Shown piece after piece: positions 19,202-28,204 of a stretch of DNA of 64,000 bases (positions within the stretch are counted from its first letter, which is position 1; each line of letters starts with the position of its first letter). The DNA is from Streptomyces canus (GTDB lineage Bacteria; Actinomycetota; Actinomycetes; Streptomycetales; Streptomycetaceae): positions 1,302,001-1,366,000 of the forward strand of contig NZ_CP107989.1 of assembly GCF_041435015.1 (NCBI RefSeq), in the 5' to 3' direction. The notes below the pieces were generated by a model. That model had not been told where the DNA came from and ran no database searches. It was given only the letters and a program-made list of their open reading frames with translations. A program made the translations under genes and the position numbers.

Positions 19202-19422
19202 CAGCTCACCCCACTGTGGTCATATTTGCTGACGAATAGGTATGAGCTTGTCCGCGTCCGCAAACGGCCTGGCCGCCTTCTTGACCCGTCCGGGGTGGAC
19301 GGGACGTGGAAGGGACGCGGAACGGACCGTTCACCGAACCGTTCGTCGACGCGATCGACCGTCCGCCGCAGATCCTTGTGCGTGCCCTGTCCCCCGGCCC
19401 CGCGCTGAGGTGCCATACGGCC

Positions 19423-19968
19423 ATGACGGCCGGAACCACCCTCACGAACGGGACGACCGCCGAGCACGAGCTCGCCGCACTGCAGCGGGAGCACGGCCGG
19501 CCCCTCTTCGCGCTCCTGCTCCGGCTCAGTGACGGCGACCGGCAACGCGCCGAGGACCTGGTGCAGGAGACCCTCGTGCGCGCCTGGCAGCACCCCGAGG
19601 CGCTGCGCGCGGACGCCTTCGAGTCCGTACGGCCATGGCTGCTGACCGTGGGACGCCGGCTCGCGATCGACGCGCGACGGGCCCGGCAGGCACGCCCCGC
19701 CGAGGTCGGCGACGCGGTGTTGGAGAACGCCCGGGTGTGCGCCGATCACGCCGAACAGGCGGCCGCCGCCCTCGACGTACGCGAGGCTGTGAAGACACTC
19801 ACTCCGGAGCACCGTGAAGTCCTGGTGCTGGTGTACTTCCAGGGGGCGAGTGTGGCGGAAGCCGCCGAAATCCTCGGAATTCCGCCCGGTACGGTGAAGT
19901 CCCGCGCGTACTACGCGCTGCGGGCCCTGCGCCGGGTGCTTCCGGGATACGCGGCCGACCTGCGGTGA
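19423..19968 (+). CDS. ECF-type RNA polymerase sigma factor
   Basis: 181 aa from the ATG at 19423 (MTAGTTLTNG). Region 2 has DRQRAEDLVQETLVRAWQHP and WLLTVGRRLAIDARRARQ. Region 4 has LTPEHREVLVLVYFQGASVAEAAEILGIPPGTVKSR, here split as TPEHREVLVL and IPPGTVKSRAYYALRALR. The domain order and length are standard for an extracytoplasmic-function sigma factor. Its likely partner is the zinc-binding anti-sigma protein at 20771-21424, two genes downstream on the same strand. The signal it responds to is not evident. A start at 19306 in the same frame is less likely, since the added residues do not resemble the family. Confidence 0.9.
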   Translation: MTAGTTLTNGTTAEHELAALQREHGRPLFALLLRLSDGDRQRAEDLVQETLVRAWQHPEALRADAFESVRPWLLTVGRRLAIDARRARQARPAEVGDAVLENARVCADHAEQAAAALDVREAVKTLTPEHREVLVLVYFQGASVAEAAEILGIPPGTVKSRAYYALRALRRVLPGYAADLR

Positions 19969-20007
19969 AACCAATGGGAAAGTCAAACCTCCGTAAAGCG
20001 CCTTGCT

Positions 20008-20037
20008 GAGGAGCCGATTGAGTAATCGGCTGTCCTC
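20008..20037 (+). terminator. Hairpin between the sigma gene and the next gene
   Basis: A 7-bp stem (GCCGATT at 20013-20019, AATCGGC at 20024-20030) has a GAGT loop and is extended by GAGGA (20008-20012) pairing with TCCTC (20033-20037) past a small bulge. It may terminate or attenuate sigma-gene transcription before the hypothetical gene at 20104. Confidence 0.5.
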
Positions 20038-20103
20038 ATCCGTGTTCCGGACTGGGGTCCCGGCGACGGGCGACGCGCACGCACCGGAGGAAGGCAGGAA
20101 GGG

Positions 20104-20619
20104 ATGCTGCACAGAGGTCAAGAGAGCACGGACGGCACCGGCGGGGGCGAACTCCTCGTCCCCATGGCCTGGTTGTACGCGGAGTACATCGCCGACGAGC
20201 TGCTGCGTTCCGGCGATCTGATGCCGCCGACGTCCTTCGAGTTCCGCGCCGGGCGGGACGCGCTGGCGCTGACCGTCTTCCTCGCCGACACCGAGGGAGA
20301 ACTCTCCGGCATCCAGGTCGTCTCCCAGCTGGAGAACTGGCTGTCACTGACGGCGTACGACCAGCCGTGGCAGGACTGGGTGTGCGAGCGGATGGCCGCG
20401 CTGACCGCCGCGGCGGTGGCCACCGGCGAGCCCGCGCCGGACCTCGAACTCGCGGCGGCGGCCTGGCGCTGGCTGGAGGAGACGGAGCTGCTCGCGCCCG
20501 ATCTGAACGCCGTGCCGGGCGGCGGGGCGGGCCTCGGTGAGGACGAGGGCCCGAAGGTGTGGACACCGGCGTGGCAACTCGGTCTTCCCCTCGGTCACCT
20601 CGCCATCCACCTGTTCTAG
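20104..20619 (+). CDS. Hypothetical actinobacterial protein between sigma and anti-sigma genes
   Basis: 171 aa, acidic, without signal peptide or membrane segment. I do not recognise a named domain. Conserved-looking stretches include VPMAWLYAEYIADELLRSGDLMPP (here as WLYAEYIADELL and LRSGDLMPP), EFRAGRDALALTVFLAD and WLSLTAYDQPWQDWVCERM. A strong GGAGGAAGG-type ribosome binding site supports the ATG. It lies between the ECF sigma gene and the anti-sigma gene on the same strand, so it may belong to that regulon, or may have its own promoter given the hairpin upstream. Confidence 0.65.
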   Translation: MLHRGQESTDGTGGGELLVPMAWLYAEYIADELLRSGDLMPPTSFEFRAGRDALALTVFLADTEGELSGIQVVSQLENWLSLTAYDQPWQDWVCERMAALTAAAVATGEPAPDLELAAAAWRWLEETELLAPDLNAVPGGGAGLGEDEGPKVWTPAWQLGLPLGHLAIHLF

Positions 20620-20770
20620 ATTCCTTTCGATTCGGACCAATCCGCGGGGCCGACCGCTCCGAATCCCTTGGTCACGATTCTGTGCATGCCTTGAGTGATT
20701 CGGCGGGCTGGTGCGTACCGGTGGGAGCAACCAGTAACCCCACCCACACTCAACGGCACGAGGTTTCCGC

Positions 20771-21424
20771 ATGAGGTCCTTGGAGAGGCATCGCGACGTC
20801 GGCGCGTACGCGCTCGGCGTGCTGGATGAGGCGGAGGCCTTCCGCTTCGAGGATCACCTCATGGAGTGCCCCAAGTGCGCGGCACACGTGACCGAGTTCG
20901 GTCCTGTGACCCGTCAGATGATGCTCTACCGCCGGGCGACTCCGCGCGTCGTGCACCCGATGGCCCAGCCCGGCCCCCAGCTCCTCAACCGCCTCCTCGG
21001 CGAGGTCGCGACGCGGCACCGGGCGCGCCGCAGGCGGCTGTTGTACGCCGTCGCCGCCTCGGTGGTCCTGGCGGTGGGCGGTTCCAGCCTCGCCCTGACG
21101 GCGGGCGGCGACCCGGGCGGCACCACCAGTGTCGAGGCCACCGACGGCCGGTCCGGGGTGTGGGCCCAGGTCACCACCGAGGACGAGGACTGGGGCACCC
21201 AGGTGGAGCTCAAGGTCAAGGACGAGTCCGGCCCCCGCGCCTGCCACCTCGTCGCGATCAGCCGCGACGGCAAGGAGGAGACCGTCACCGGCTGGAACGC
21301 CACCGGGCACACCACCGACGACAACACCATGATGGGCAGCTCCACCTTCCACGCCGACCAGATCGACCACTACGAGGTCAGGACGTCGGGCGGGGAGCAT
21401 CTGGTGACGCTGGATCCCGGCTGA
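20771..21424 (+). CDS. Zinc-binding anti-sigma factor (ZAS type), membrane-anchored
   Basis: 217 aa. The N-terminal domain holds a zinc-binding H-x3-C-x2-C (His29, Cys33, Cys36 in FEDHLMECPKC), probably completed by His7, as in the ZAS/zf-HC2 family. One membrane segment (about residues 90-110, LLYAVAASVVLAVGGSSLAL) is followed by an extracytoplasmic beta-rich domain of about 95 residues. It would hold the ECF sigma factor encoded at 19423 inactive on the cytoplasmic face until an outside signal is sensed. Its stop is 10 bp from the Fpg gene stop, tail-to-tail. Confidence 0.85.
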   Translation: MRSLERHRDVGAYALGVLDEAEAFRFEDHLMECPKCAAHVTEFGPVTRQMMLYRRATPRVVHPMAQPGPQLLNRLLGEVATRHRARRRRLLYAVAASVVLAVGGSSLALTAGGDPGGTTSVEATDGRSGVWAQVTTEDEDWGTQVELKVKDESGPRACHLVAISRDGKEETVTGWNATGHTTDDNTMMGSSTFHADQIDHYEVRTSGGEHLVTLDPG

Positions 21425-21434
21425 GCACGTCCGA

Positions 21435-22298
21435 TCACTTGAGCAGCCTCGACAACCTCCGGTCCGCCAAGGGTTTGCCGCCCGTCTGGCAGGTGGGGCA
21501 GTACTGGAGCGAGGAGTCGCTGAAGGAGACCTCCCGGATGGTGTCGCCGCAGACCGGGCAGGGCTGACCGGTGCGGCCGTGGACGCGGAGGCCGGACTTC
21601 TTCTCCGACTTCAGGCGGCCCGCCGCCACCCCTCTTGAGCGTTCCACCGCTTCGGTGAGGGTCGTGCGCAGGGCCCGGTAGAGCGCTTCCGTCTCCTCGG
21701 GAGTCAGGGAGGCGGCCAGTTTGAAGGGGGACATTCTCGCCGCGTGCAGGATCTCGTCGCTGTAGGCGTTGCCCACACCGGCGATGAGCGTCTGGTCGCG
21801 CAGGGCGCCCTTCAGCTGTCGGCGTTCGTCCTTCAGCAGAGCCGCGAAGCTCGCCTCGTCGAAGTCCTCGGCCAGCGGGTCCGGGCCCAGGCGGGCGATG
21901 CCGGGGACCTCCTGAGGGTCGGCCACCACGTACACCGCCAGGCGCTTCTGCGTGCCCGCCTCCGTGAGGTCGAAGCCCGCGCCGGTCTCCAGGGCCACGC
22001 GCAGGGCGAGGGGACCCTTGCCGGGACGGGGCGGCCCGTCGGGGAGGCGGTCCTTCCAGTGCAGCCAGCCCGCGCGGGCCAGGTGGGTGACGAAGCGCGG
22101 GCCACCGTCCGTCTCCAGGTCGAGGAACTTGCCGTGGCGGTGCACGGCGACCACCTCGCGGCCCTCGACGGCGGTGAGCGGAGGGTCGTACGTCTTCAGG
22201 ACGCTGATGGCCACCGGCAGGACGCGCACGATCTCGTGGCCGACCAGGTTCTCGGTCAGGAAGTCCTTGAGCGCTTCCACCTCGGGGAGTTCGGGCAT
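21435..22298 (-). CDS. Fpg/Nei-family DNA glycosylase/AP lyase
   Basis: 287 aa from the ATG at 22298. The mature N terminus PELPEVEALKDFL carries the catalytic Pro2 and Glu3. A Lys in HRHGKFLDLE matches the DNA-contacting Lys57 of Fpg. The helix-two-turn-helix region has AGVGNAYSDEILHAARMSP, and the zinc finger CPVC...CPTC closes the protein. It excises oxidised bases (8-oxoguanine or oxidised pyrimidines) and nicks the abasic site. Whether it is Fpg or Nei in specificity is not resolved. It lies 32 bp behind the SpoIIE-type phosphatase gene and may share its transcript. Confidence 0.9.
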   Translation of the reverse strand: MPELPEVEALKDFLTENLVGHEIVRVLPVAISVLKTYDPPLTAVEGREVVAVHRHGKFLDLETDGGPRFVTHLARAGWLHWKDRLPDGPPRPGKGPLALRVALETGAGFDLTEAGTQKRLAVYVVADPQEVPGIARLGPDPLAEDFDEASFAALLKDERRQLKGALRDQTLIAGVGNAYSDEILHAARMSPFKLAASLTPEETEALYRALRTTLTEAVERSRGVAAGRLKSEKKSGLRVHGRTGQPCPVCGDTIREVSFSDSSLQYCPTCQTGGKPLADRRLSRLLK

Positions 22299-22330
22299 AC
22301 GTCCAGAGTGCCACCGGGGGCCGTTGTGGG

Positions 22331-24418
22331 TCAGGTCCGCTCCCGTACGACGAACTCGCACCACACGCACTTCCCGCCGCCCCGCGCCTCCACGCCCCAG
22401 ACATCGCTCAGCAGGTCGACCAGGAGCAGGCCTCGGCCCGAGACCCCCGACTCGCCCGCCTCCCGGCGGCGCGGCAGGGCGCTGGAGGAGTCCTCGACCT
22501 CGACGCGCATCCGCCGGTCGGAGGCGGTCAGGACCCTCAGGGTGACGATCGCGGCGCCCTCGGTGTGCATCAGGGCGTTGGTGATCAGCTCGTCGGCGAC
22601 CAGTTCGATCTCGTCGGAGCGCTCCCGCGCGCCCCAGGCGGCGACCGCGGCCCGGATCATGTGCCGGGCCTCGGTGAGGGCCTCGGGGTCCCCGGACGCC
22701 ACGTGCTGCTGGAGGCGGCCGCCTGACTCCGGGGTGTCCTGGCCGCGGCGGAACAGCAGGAGCAGCGCCACGTCGTCGTCGCCGGCGCGTTCCTCGGCCA
22801 CGTCGATGAGCAGGTCGGCCAGCTCCCACACGTCGGTGGGGCCGCCCGTGATGAGGGTCGTGAGGGTCTGCATGCCGTCGTCGAGGTCGGCGCCGGGCTC
22901 TTCGACCAGCCCGTCCGTGCACAGCAGCAGGGTGTCCCCGGGGTCGAGTTCGAGGGTGCCGACGGGATAGTCGAGCTGCCCGAACTCGGCGGACAGCCCG
23001 AGCGGCAGCCCTCCTGCCACGGTCACCCGGCGGCAGCTGCCCCCGGCCTGCCGGACCAGCGGGTCGATGTGACCCGCCCGGACCACCTGGACGACTCCGG
23101 TGGACAGATCGGCCTCCGCGTACAGGCAGGTCGCGAAGCGGTCGGTGTCGAGCTCGTGGAGGAACACGGAGGCACGGGCCATCACCGTGGCCGGGGGGTG
23201 TCCCTCGGCCGCGTAGGCCCTGAGGACGATTCTCAGCTGGCCCATGACGGCGGCGGCGTGCGTGTCATGGCCCTGGACGTCTCCGATGACGGCGCCGACG
23301 CGGCCTCCGGGCAGCGGGATCAGGTCGTACCAGTCGCCGCCGATGTCCCGGGCCAGCGAGCCCTCGGCGCTGGCTGCCCGGTAGCGGACGGCGACATCGA
23401 CGCCGGGGACGCTCGGAATGGTGCGCGGGAGCATCGCCTGCTGGAGCCCGGTGGCGAGGTCCTTCTCCTGTTCGTACAGCATGGCCCGCTGGAGGCTCTG
23501 GGCGATGCTGCTGCAGAGGGCGATCAGGACGTTGCGGTCCTCGGGGGTGAAGCCGTACCGGTCGCTGTACAGCAGACCCATCGCACCGATCGGACGGGCC
23601 TCGGCGATCAGCGGGAGGTAGGCGGCGGAGGTGATGTTGAGGCCGGTGATGTGCGGCCACAGGATCGGGTAGCGATCGGCGAACTCCTCCGGCGACTCGA
23701 TGAAGCGCGGCGTGAGCGTGCGCACGGCCTCGCTCATCGGGTACGGCTCGTCGATCCGGGTGATGTCGGTGCCGGGCACGAAGCTGCCCGCGGGGCCCTC
23801 GGCGATCAGCCGGATCCGGCCGGCCTCGACCAGGCCCATGACCAAACTGGTCGCGCCGAGATGGGTGAGGCCCTGGGTGTCCTTGAGAACGTCGATGACG
23901 TCCTGGACGGTCCGGGCGTGGGCGAGAGCGGCCGTGGTGAGCTGGACGACGTTGGTCTGCTGGCGCCTGGCCTCGTCCTCGACGGCCTGCTCCCGGCGGT
24001 TCTCCAGCTCGCCCATTTCCTGGGTGGCGTCGCGGACGATGCCGATGATCCGGCGCGGGCGTCCCGTCCCGTCCCGTCGGATGTAGCCCTGGGTGTGGGT
24101 CCAGCGCAGGCTGCCGTCGCGGCAGCGCAGACGGAAGTAGGTGCCGTAGTTCTCGCTGCCGTCCTTGATGGCCTGGGCGACGAGCGCGTCGAGCCGGTGC
24201 GCCTCGGCCCTCGGCACCCGGACGGCGAGGCTCATCGGGCTTCCGTCGTACTCGTCGGGGCGCAGGTCGAAGACCTCGTGGGCCTGGGCGTCCATGTGGA
24301 ACAGACCGGTGTCCAGGTCCCAGTCGAAGCTGCCCATGCGGTTGAGCGCCAGGATCGGATCCGGGTGGGCGGGCCAGTCGTCCGGGAGTGACAGGGCGCT
24401 CGCTCCCCGATCAACCAT
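22331..24418 (-). CDS. PAS-GAF-SpoIIE phosphatase-HATPase regulator
   Basis: 695 aa from the ATG at 24418. A PAS domain spans about residues 20-140, a GAF domain about 160-310 (LTTAALAHARTVQDVIDVL; YLPLIAEARPIGAMGLLY), and a PP2C-type SpoIIE phosphatase about 330-545 with GGDWYDLIPL and IGDVQGHDTHAAAVMGQLR. A C-terminal HATPase_c_2 (RsbW-like kinase) domain spans about 560-690 with ELVADELITNALMHT and GRGLLLVDLLSD. It therefore fuses an RsbU-like phosphatase with an RsbW-like anti-sigma kinase module behind two sensory domains. Such proteins act on anti-anti-sigma factors in the cytosol; no STAS partner is encoded nearby. Confidence 0.9.
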   Translation of the reverse strand: MVDRGASALSLPDDWPAHPDPILALNRMGSFDWDLDTGLFHMDAQAHEVFDLRPDEYDGSPMSLAVRVPRAEAHRLDALVAQAIKDGSENYGTYFRLRCRDGSLRWTHTQGYIRRDGTGRPRRIIGIVRDATQEMGELENRREQAVEDEARRQQTNVVQLTTAALAHARTVQDVIDVLKDTQGLTHLGATSLVMGLVEAGRIRLIAEGPAGSFVPGTDITRIDEPYPMSEAVRTLTPRFIESPEEFADRYPILWPHITGLNITSAAYLPLIAEARPIGAMGLLYSDRYGFTPEDRNVLIALCSSIAQSLQRAMLYEQEKDLATGLQQAMLPRTIPSVPGVDVAVRYRAASAEGSLARDIGGDWYDLIPLPGGRVGAVIGDVQGHDTHAAAVMGQLRIVLRAYAAEGHPPATVMARASVFLHELDTDRFATCLYAEADLSTGVVQVVRAGHIDPLVRQAGGSCRRVTVAGGLPLGLSAEFGQLDYPVGTLELDPGDTLLLCTDGLVEEPGADLDDGMQTLTTLITGGPTDVWELADLLIDVAEERAGDDDVALLLLFRRGQDTPESGGRLQQHVASGDPEALTEARHMIRAAVAAWGARERSDEIELVADELITNALMHTEGAAIVTLRVLTASDRRMRVEVEDSSSALPRRREAGESGVSGRGLLLVDLLSDVWGVEARGGGKCVWCEFVVRERT

Positions 24419-24480
24419 GGGCCCACCTTGCCAGGATTTGTCCGATTCTTCGACCCGTAGGCGCGTGTGCTCCGGAGCCG

Positions 24481-25629
24481 TCAGACACCGAGGACGGCGG
24501 CGGGGCCGGTGAAGACGGCGTCCGTGCCGGCCGGCTCCGACGGATCGTCGGGGATCAGCCCGCCACCGTCGGGGAGATCGGGGGTGTCCGGGACGGTCTC
24601 GGGGCCGATTCCGGTCTCGGGGTCCGGGTCCACGGGGACGGTCGTGCGGGTGCCGTCCGGTGGGAGCGCGGGGAGGCCGGGCCCGGTCGTGGGCGGCGGA
24701 GTGGCCGTGGGGCAGTTCTCGTCGTACGACTCCTCGGTCACGACGACGCCAGGTGTGCCGGTGGGGGTGGCGCAGCCGCTCCCGGCGCTCGGCGAGGCCT
24801 CCGGGGGCGCCGTCTCGTCCGGACGCTGTCCGAGAGGTGTCGCGGGAGCCGACAAGGGAGTCGGGGACTCCGGCTGCGGCAGTGGTACGACATGGTCGTG
24901 GCGGCAGTCGTAGTCGATCAGCCGCTCGATCCAGGTGTGGTCGACGAGGTCGATGATCGTGATGTAGGTGATGAACTGCTCGCTGGGGGCCACCACCACC
25001 ACCCGGGCGGCCCGGTATCCGGGCCACGGCTGCCCGCCCACGACCGCGCGGCCCCGCATCGCCACCGGCGGCGTCAAGGGGTTGCCGCAGGCGCAGCGGA
25101 CCCGTGGGACGCCACGGTCATCGACGAGGACGGCGGTGCCCGCCTGGAGGACGGACGGGTAACCGCTCGCCCGGCCCGCGCCGTAGCGGTGGTTGGTGAC
25201 GAGGGTGTCGGCCCGCAGCACGACCGGGGCGAGCCCGCGCAGGAAGTCCGGCACCGCGTCCGGAGAGACGCCCACGACCTGGGCGAACGCGCGCTCCCTG
25301 GACCGGTCCGCGGTCAGGTCGTCGAGCTGCCGCGCCACGTCGCAGCTGCCGACGCGCTCGATGCCGCCGTAGAGACCCGGCATCCCGCCGGAGACGGTCC
25401 GCGGGGCGGTCGAGGCCCGCTGGGGCGTTCGGGTGAGGGGAGAGGACACGGTCGCCGAGGTCGCCGTGGAGCGGGTGAAGGGGCTCGGGCCCCGAGCCGC
25501 CGCCGACTGAAGAAACACTTCGCCCTTCGCCTCGGCGTTGTTCGCGTCGCCGCCTCCGGCGCATCCGGCGACGAGGAGTGCCGCCGCGAGCGCGCAGGCC
25601 GTGACGAGGGCTTGGGTGGGTGTCCGCAC
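24481..25629 (-). CDS. DUF6777-like lipoprotein
   Basis: 382 aa from a GTG at 25629; the adjacent GTG at 25632 is equally possible (GGGAGA upstream). A lipobox VAGC gives Cys23 as the lipid site. The middle (about residues 80-240) is conserved in Streptomyces secreted proteins: YGGIERVGSCDVARQLDDL, VVLRADTLVTNHRYGAG, VRCACGNPLTPP and ITIIDLVDHTWIERL appear in order. Cysteines in SCD, RCAC and YDC may form disulfides. The last 130 residues are Pro/Thr/Asp-rich. Function unknown. It is divergent from the lipase-maturation-factor-like gene and precedes the phosphatase gene by 62 bp. Confidence 0.72.
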   Translation of the reverse strand: MRTPTQALVTACALAAALLVAGCAGGGDANNAEAKGEVFLQSAAARGPSPFTRSTATSATVSSPLTRTPQRASTAPRTVSGGMPGLYGGIERVGSCDVARQLDDLTADRSRERAFAQVVGVSPDAVPDFLRGLAPVVLRADTLVTNHRYGAGRASGYPSVLQAGTAVLVDDRGVPRVRCACGNPLTPPVAMRGRAVVGGQPWPGYRAARVVVVAPSEQFITYITIIDLVDHTWIERLIDYDCRHDHVVPLPQPESPTPLSAPATPLGQRPDETAPPEASPSAGSGCATPTGTPGVVVTEESYDENCPTATPPPTTGPGLPALPPDGTRTTVPVDPDPETGIGPETVPDTPDLPDGGGLIPDDPSEPAGTDAVFTGPAAVLGV

Positions 25630-25761
25630 CACATTCTCCCGTCCACGCCGACATTTCGTCACTATTGTCTGCTTCGCTCACTTTGGTTACGCAAGCGGAG
25701 GGAAGGTACACGGGGAGTCACGCAGGGTTCGGCGGGACAATGGAGGCGGGAGAAGACGGCT

Positions 25762-27180
25762 GTGGACTGGTTCACCGCACCCGACTACTGGCTGAGCCGG
25801 CTGGTCTTCCAGCGGGCTCTGGCCGGGCTGTACTTCGTCGCGTTCCTGGCGGCGGCCCTGCAGTTCCGGGCACTGCTCGGGGAGCGCGGGATGCTGCCCA
25901 TCCCGCGTTTCGTCGCCCGCGTGCCCTTCCGGAGGGCGCCGAGTCTCTTCCACCTCCACTACTCGGACCGGTTCTTCGCTCTCTGCGCGGGGACGGGCTG
26001 CGCGGTGGCGGTCGCGCTGGCGGCGGGTCTCGACTCCCGGCTGCCGCTGTGGGGCGGGATGCTGCTGTGGCTGGTGCCGTGGCTGCTGTATCTGTCGATC
26101 GTCAATGTGGGCCAGACCTGGTACGGCTTCGGCTGGGAGTCCCTGCTGCTGGAGGTGGGCTTCCTCGCGGTGTTCCTCGGCAACGACGAAGTGGCCCCGC
26201 CGGTCCTGGTGCTGTTCCTCCTGCGCTGGATCCTGTTCCGGGTCGAGTTCGGCGCGGGGCTCATCAAGATGCGCGGCGACGCCTGCTGGCGCAGACTCAC
26301 CTGCCTCGACCACCACCACGAGACACAGCCGATGCCGGGGCCGCTGAGCTGGTTCTTCCACCATCTGCCCCGGCCGCTGCACCGGGTGGAGGTGGCCGCG
26401 AACCACCTCACCCAGCTCGTGGTCCCCTTCCTCCTGTTCACCCCGCAGCCGATCGCCACGGCGGCCGCGTCCCTGATGATCGCGACCCAGCTGTGGCTGG
26501 TGCTCTCGGGCAACTTCGCCTGGCTGAACTGGATCACGATCGTGCTGGCGGTGCCGGCGCTGGACCTCTCGGGCGAGGCGCCGGACCTGCCCGCCACTCC
26601 GCTCTGGTACGAGATGGTGGTCCTCGCCGTCGCCGCGCTGCTCCTGGGCCTGAGCTACCAGCCGGTCCGCAACATGATCTCCCGGAGCCAGATCATGAAC
26701 CGCTCCTTCGACCCGCTCCATCTGGTCAACACCTACGGCGCGTTCGGCAGCGTCAGCCGGATCCGCTACGAGGTGGTGGTCGAGGGTACGGCGGACGACG
26801 TACCGCGCAGGGACTCCGAGTGGAAGGAGTACGAGTTCAAGGGCAAGCCGGGCGACCCACGGCGCTGGCCGCGCCAGTTCGCGCCCTACCATCTGCGCCT
26901 GGACTGGATGATGTGGTTCGCCGCGCTGTCCCCGGCCTACGCCCAGGCGTGGTTCGGCACCATGGTCGAACGGCTCCTGGAGAACGACCCCGCCACGCTG
27001 AGGCTGTTGCGCCGCTCACCGTTCCCGCCGCACGAGCCGCCCCGCCATGTCCGCGCCCGCCTCTTCCGGTACCGGTACACGACGTGGCGGGAGCTGCGGG
27101 AAACGGGGGCGTGCTGGGAGCGGACGTATGTGCGGGAGTTTCTGCCGCCTACGCGGCTGGCGGAGGTTGCGAGTCACTAG
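25762..27180 (+). CDS. Lipase maturation factor (LMF1)-family membrane protein
   Basis: 472 aa from a GTG at 25762 (VDWFTAPDYWLSRLVFQR), with GGGAGAAG upstream. There are about eight hydrophobic segments in the first 300 residues. The family core includes VNVGQTWYGFGWESLLLE, VEFGAGLIKMRGDACWR, LTCLDHHHETQPMPGPLS and HRVEVAANHLTQL. A soluble C-terminal part has NTYGAFGSVSRIRYEV and YEFKGKPGD. In vertebrates LMF1 helps lipases fold in the ER; the bacterial proteins have no established role, and assistance to exported proteins is only an analogy. No lipase gene is adjacent. Confidence 0.88.
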   Translation: MDWFTAPDYWLSRLVFQRALAGLYFVAFLAAALQFRALLGERGMLPIPRFVARVPFRRAPSLFHLHYSDRFFALCAGTGCAVAVALAAGLDSRLPLWGGMLLWLVPWLLYLSIVNVGQTWYGFGWESLLLEVGFLAVFLGNDEVAPPVLVLFLLRWILFRVEFGAGLIKMRGDACWRRLTCLDHHHETQPMPGPLSWFFHHLPRPLHRVEVAANHLTQLVVPFLLFTPQPIATAAASLMIATQLWLVLSGNFAWLNWITIVLAVPALDLSGEAPDLPATPLWYEMVVLAVAALLLGLSYQPVRNMISRSQIMNRSFDPLHLVNTYGAFGSVSRIRYEVVVEGTADDVPRRDSEWKEYEFKGKPGDPRRWPRQFAPYHLRLDWMMWFAALSPAYAQAWFGTMVERLLENDPATLRLLRRSPFPPHEPPRHVRARLFRYRYTTWRELRETGACWERTYVREFLPPTRLAEVASH

Positions 27181-27335
27181 ACGGTGCGGCGGGAGTGGAT
27201 CGTCGCTGAAGACGCCGTCGGGCATGCCACCGGATACCGGCACACGGCGGCGGTGCTGGGCGGCTGCCCTGAAGACCGCGTGCGCGTGGCCACCGCCCGC
27301 CCACACGGGCGCCCCGAAGGACAGGGCGCAGAACG

Positions 27336-27351
27336 GCCGGGACGTCCCGGC
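27336..27351. repeat. 16-bp perfect palindrome in a convergent gap
   Basis: GCCGGGACGTCCCGGC is a perfect palindrome without loop, in the 181-bp gap between the convergent membrane-protein and lactonase genes. It could be a protein-binding site or part of a terminator. I see no gene in this gap. Confidence 0.4.
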
Positions 27352-27361
27352 ATCTCCTTGG

Positions 27362-28204
27362 TTACGTCCCGGGGGCGTCGAGTCCGTAGACGCGCGTGGC
27401 CGTGGCGCCGAAGACCTGGGGGTGGGCGGACGGGGGCGTCAACCGACGTGCCGTGTCGAGCACGTGCCCGTATGTCGCTCCCAGTGTGCACACCGGCCAG
27501 TCCGAGCCGAACATGAGACGCTCCGGGCCGAAGGCGTCCAGGACCGTGTCGGCGTACGGGCGCAGGTCGTCGATCGTCCAGGAGTCGAGGTCCGCCTCGG
27601 TGACCATGCCGGAGAGTTTGCAGACAGTGTTGGGCAGGGCGGCCAGGGCACGGACGTCGGCCGCCCAGGGTTCCAGGGCGCCGGAGGCGATGGGCGGTTT
27701 ACCCAAGTGATCGAGGACGAAGGTGAGTTGGGGCAGCGACTCGGCCGCCTTGGCGCAGGCGGGCAGTTGGTGGGGCAGGACGACCAGGTCGTACACCAGG
27801 CCCGCTTCGGCCACCGCGGTCAGGCCTCGGCGTACGTCCGGCCGCAGCAGCCACTCGGGGTCCGGCTCGCTCTGGACCTGGTGGCGGATGCCCTTGAGGC
27901 AGGTCCCGCCGGGGCATTCGCGCAGACGCGCCAACTCGTCGGCGGCGTCGGGACGGGTCAGGTCGGTCCAGCCGACGACACCCGCGATCACGTCGTGGCG
28001 GGCCGCGAGGGCCAGGAACTCCGGGGTCTCCTCGGGCACCGTGATCGTCTGGACGAGGACCGTACGTTCGACGCCCGCCGCGCGGGCCTCGGGGGCGAGG
28101 TCCTCGATGGTGAAGTTCCGTCGCAGCGGACTGTCGGAGGTGATCCAGTCCTGGTCCCGCACCGACAGGTCCCACACATGGTGGTGCGCGTCCACCACCG
28201 TCAC
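27362..28204 (-). CDS. Amidohydrolase, probable L-fucono-1,5-lactonase
   Basis: 280 aa from a GTG at 28204 that overlaps the mutarotase stop (GTGA). It is a TIM-barrel amidohydrolase_2 protein: metal-binding DAHHHVWDL at the N terminus, LDHLGKPPIA in the middle, and FGSDWPVC near the C terminus. In the oxidative fucose pathway this family opens the lactone formed by L-fucose dehydrogenase to L-fuconate. The surrounding dehydratase, SDR, aldo/keto reductase and mutarotase genes support that assignment; L-rhamnono- or L-arabinono-lactone are the main alternatives. It is the last gene of the operon. Confidence 0.82.
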   Translation of the reverse strand: MTVVDAHHHVWDLSVRDQDWITSDSPLRRNFTIEDLAPEARAAGVERTVLVQTITVPEETPEFLALAARHDVIAGVVGWTDLTRPDAADELARLRECPGGTCLKGIRHQVQSEPDPEWLLRPDVRRGLTAVAEAGLVYDLVVLPHQLPACAKAAESLPQLTFVLDHLGKPPIASGALEPWAADVRALAALPNTVCKLSGMVTEADLDSWTIDDLRPYADTVLDAFGPERLMFGSDWPVCTLGATYGHVLDTARRLTPPSAHPQVFGATATRVYGLDAPGT

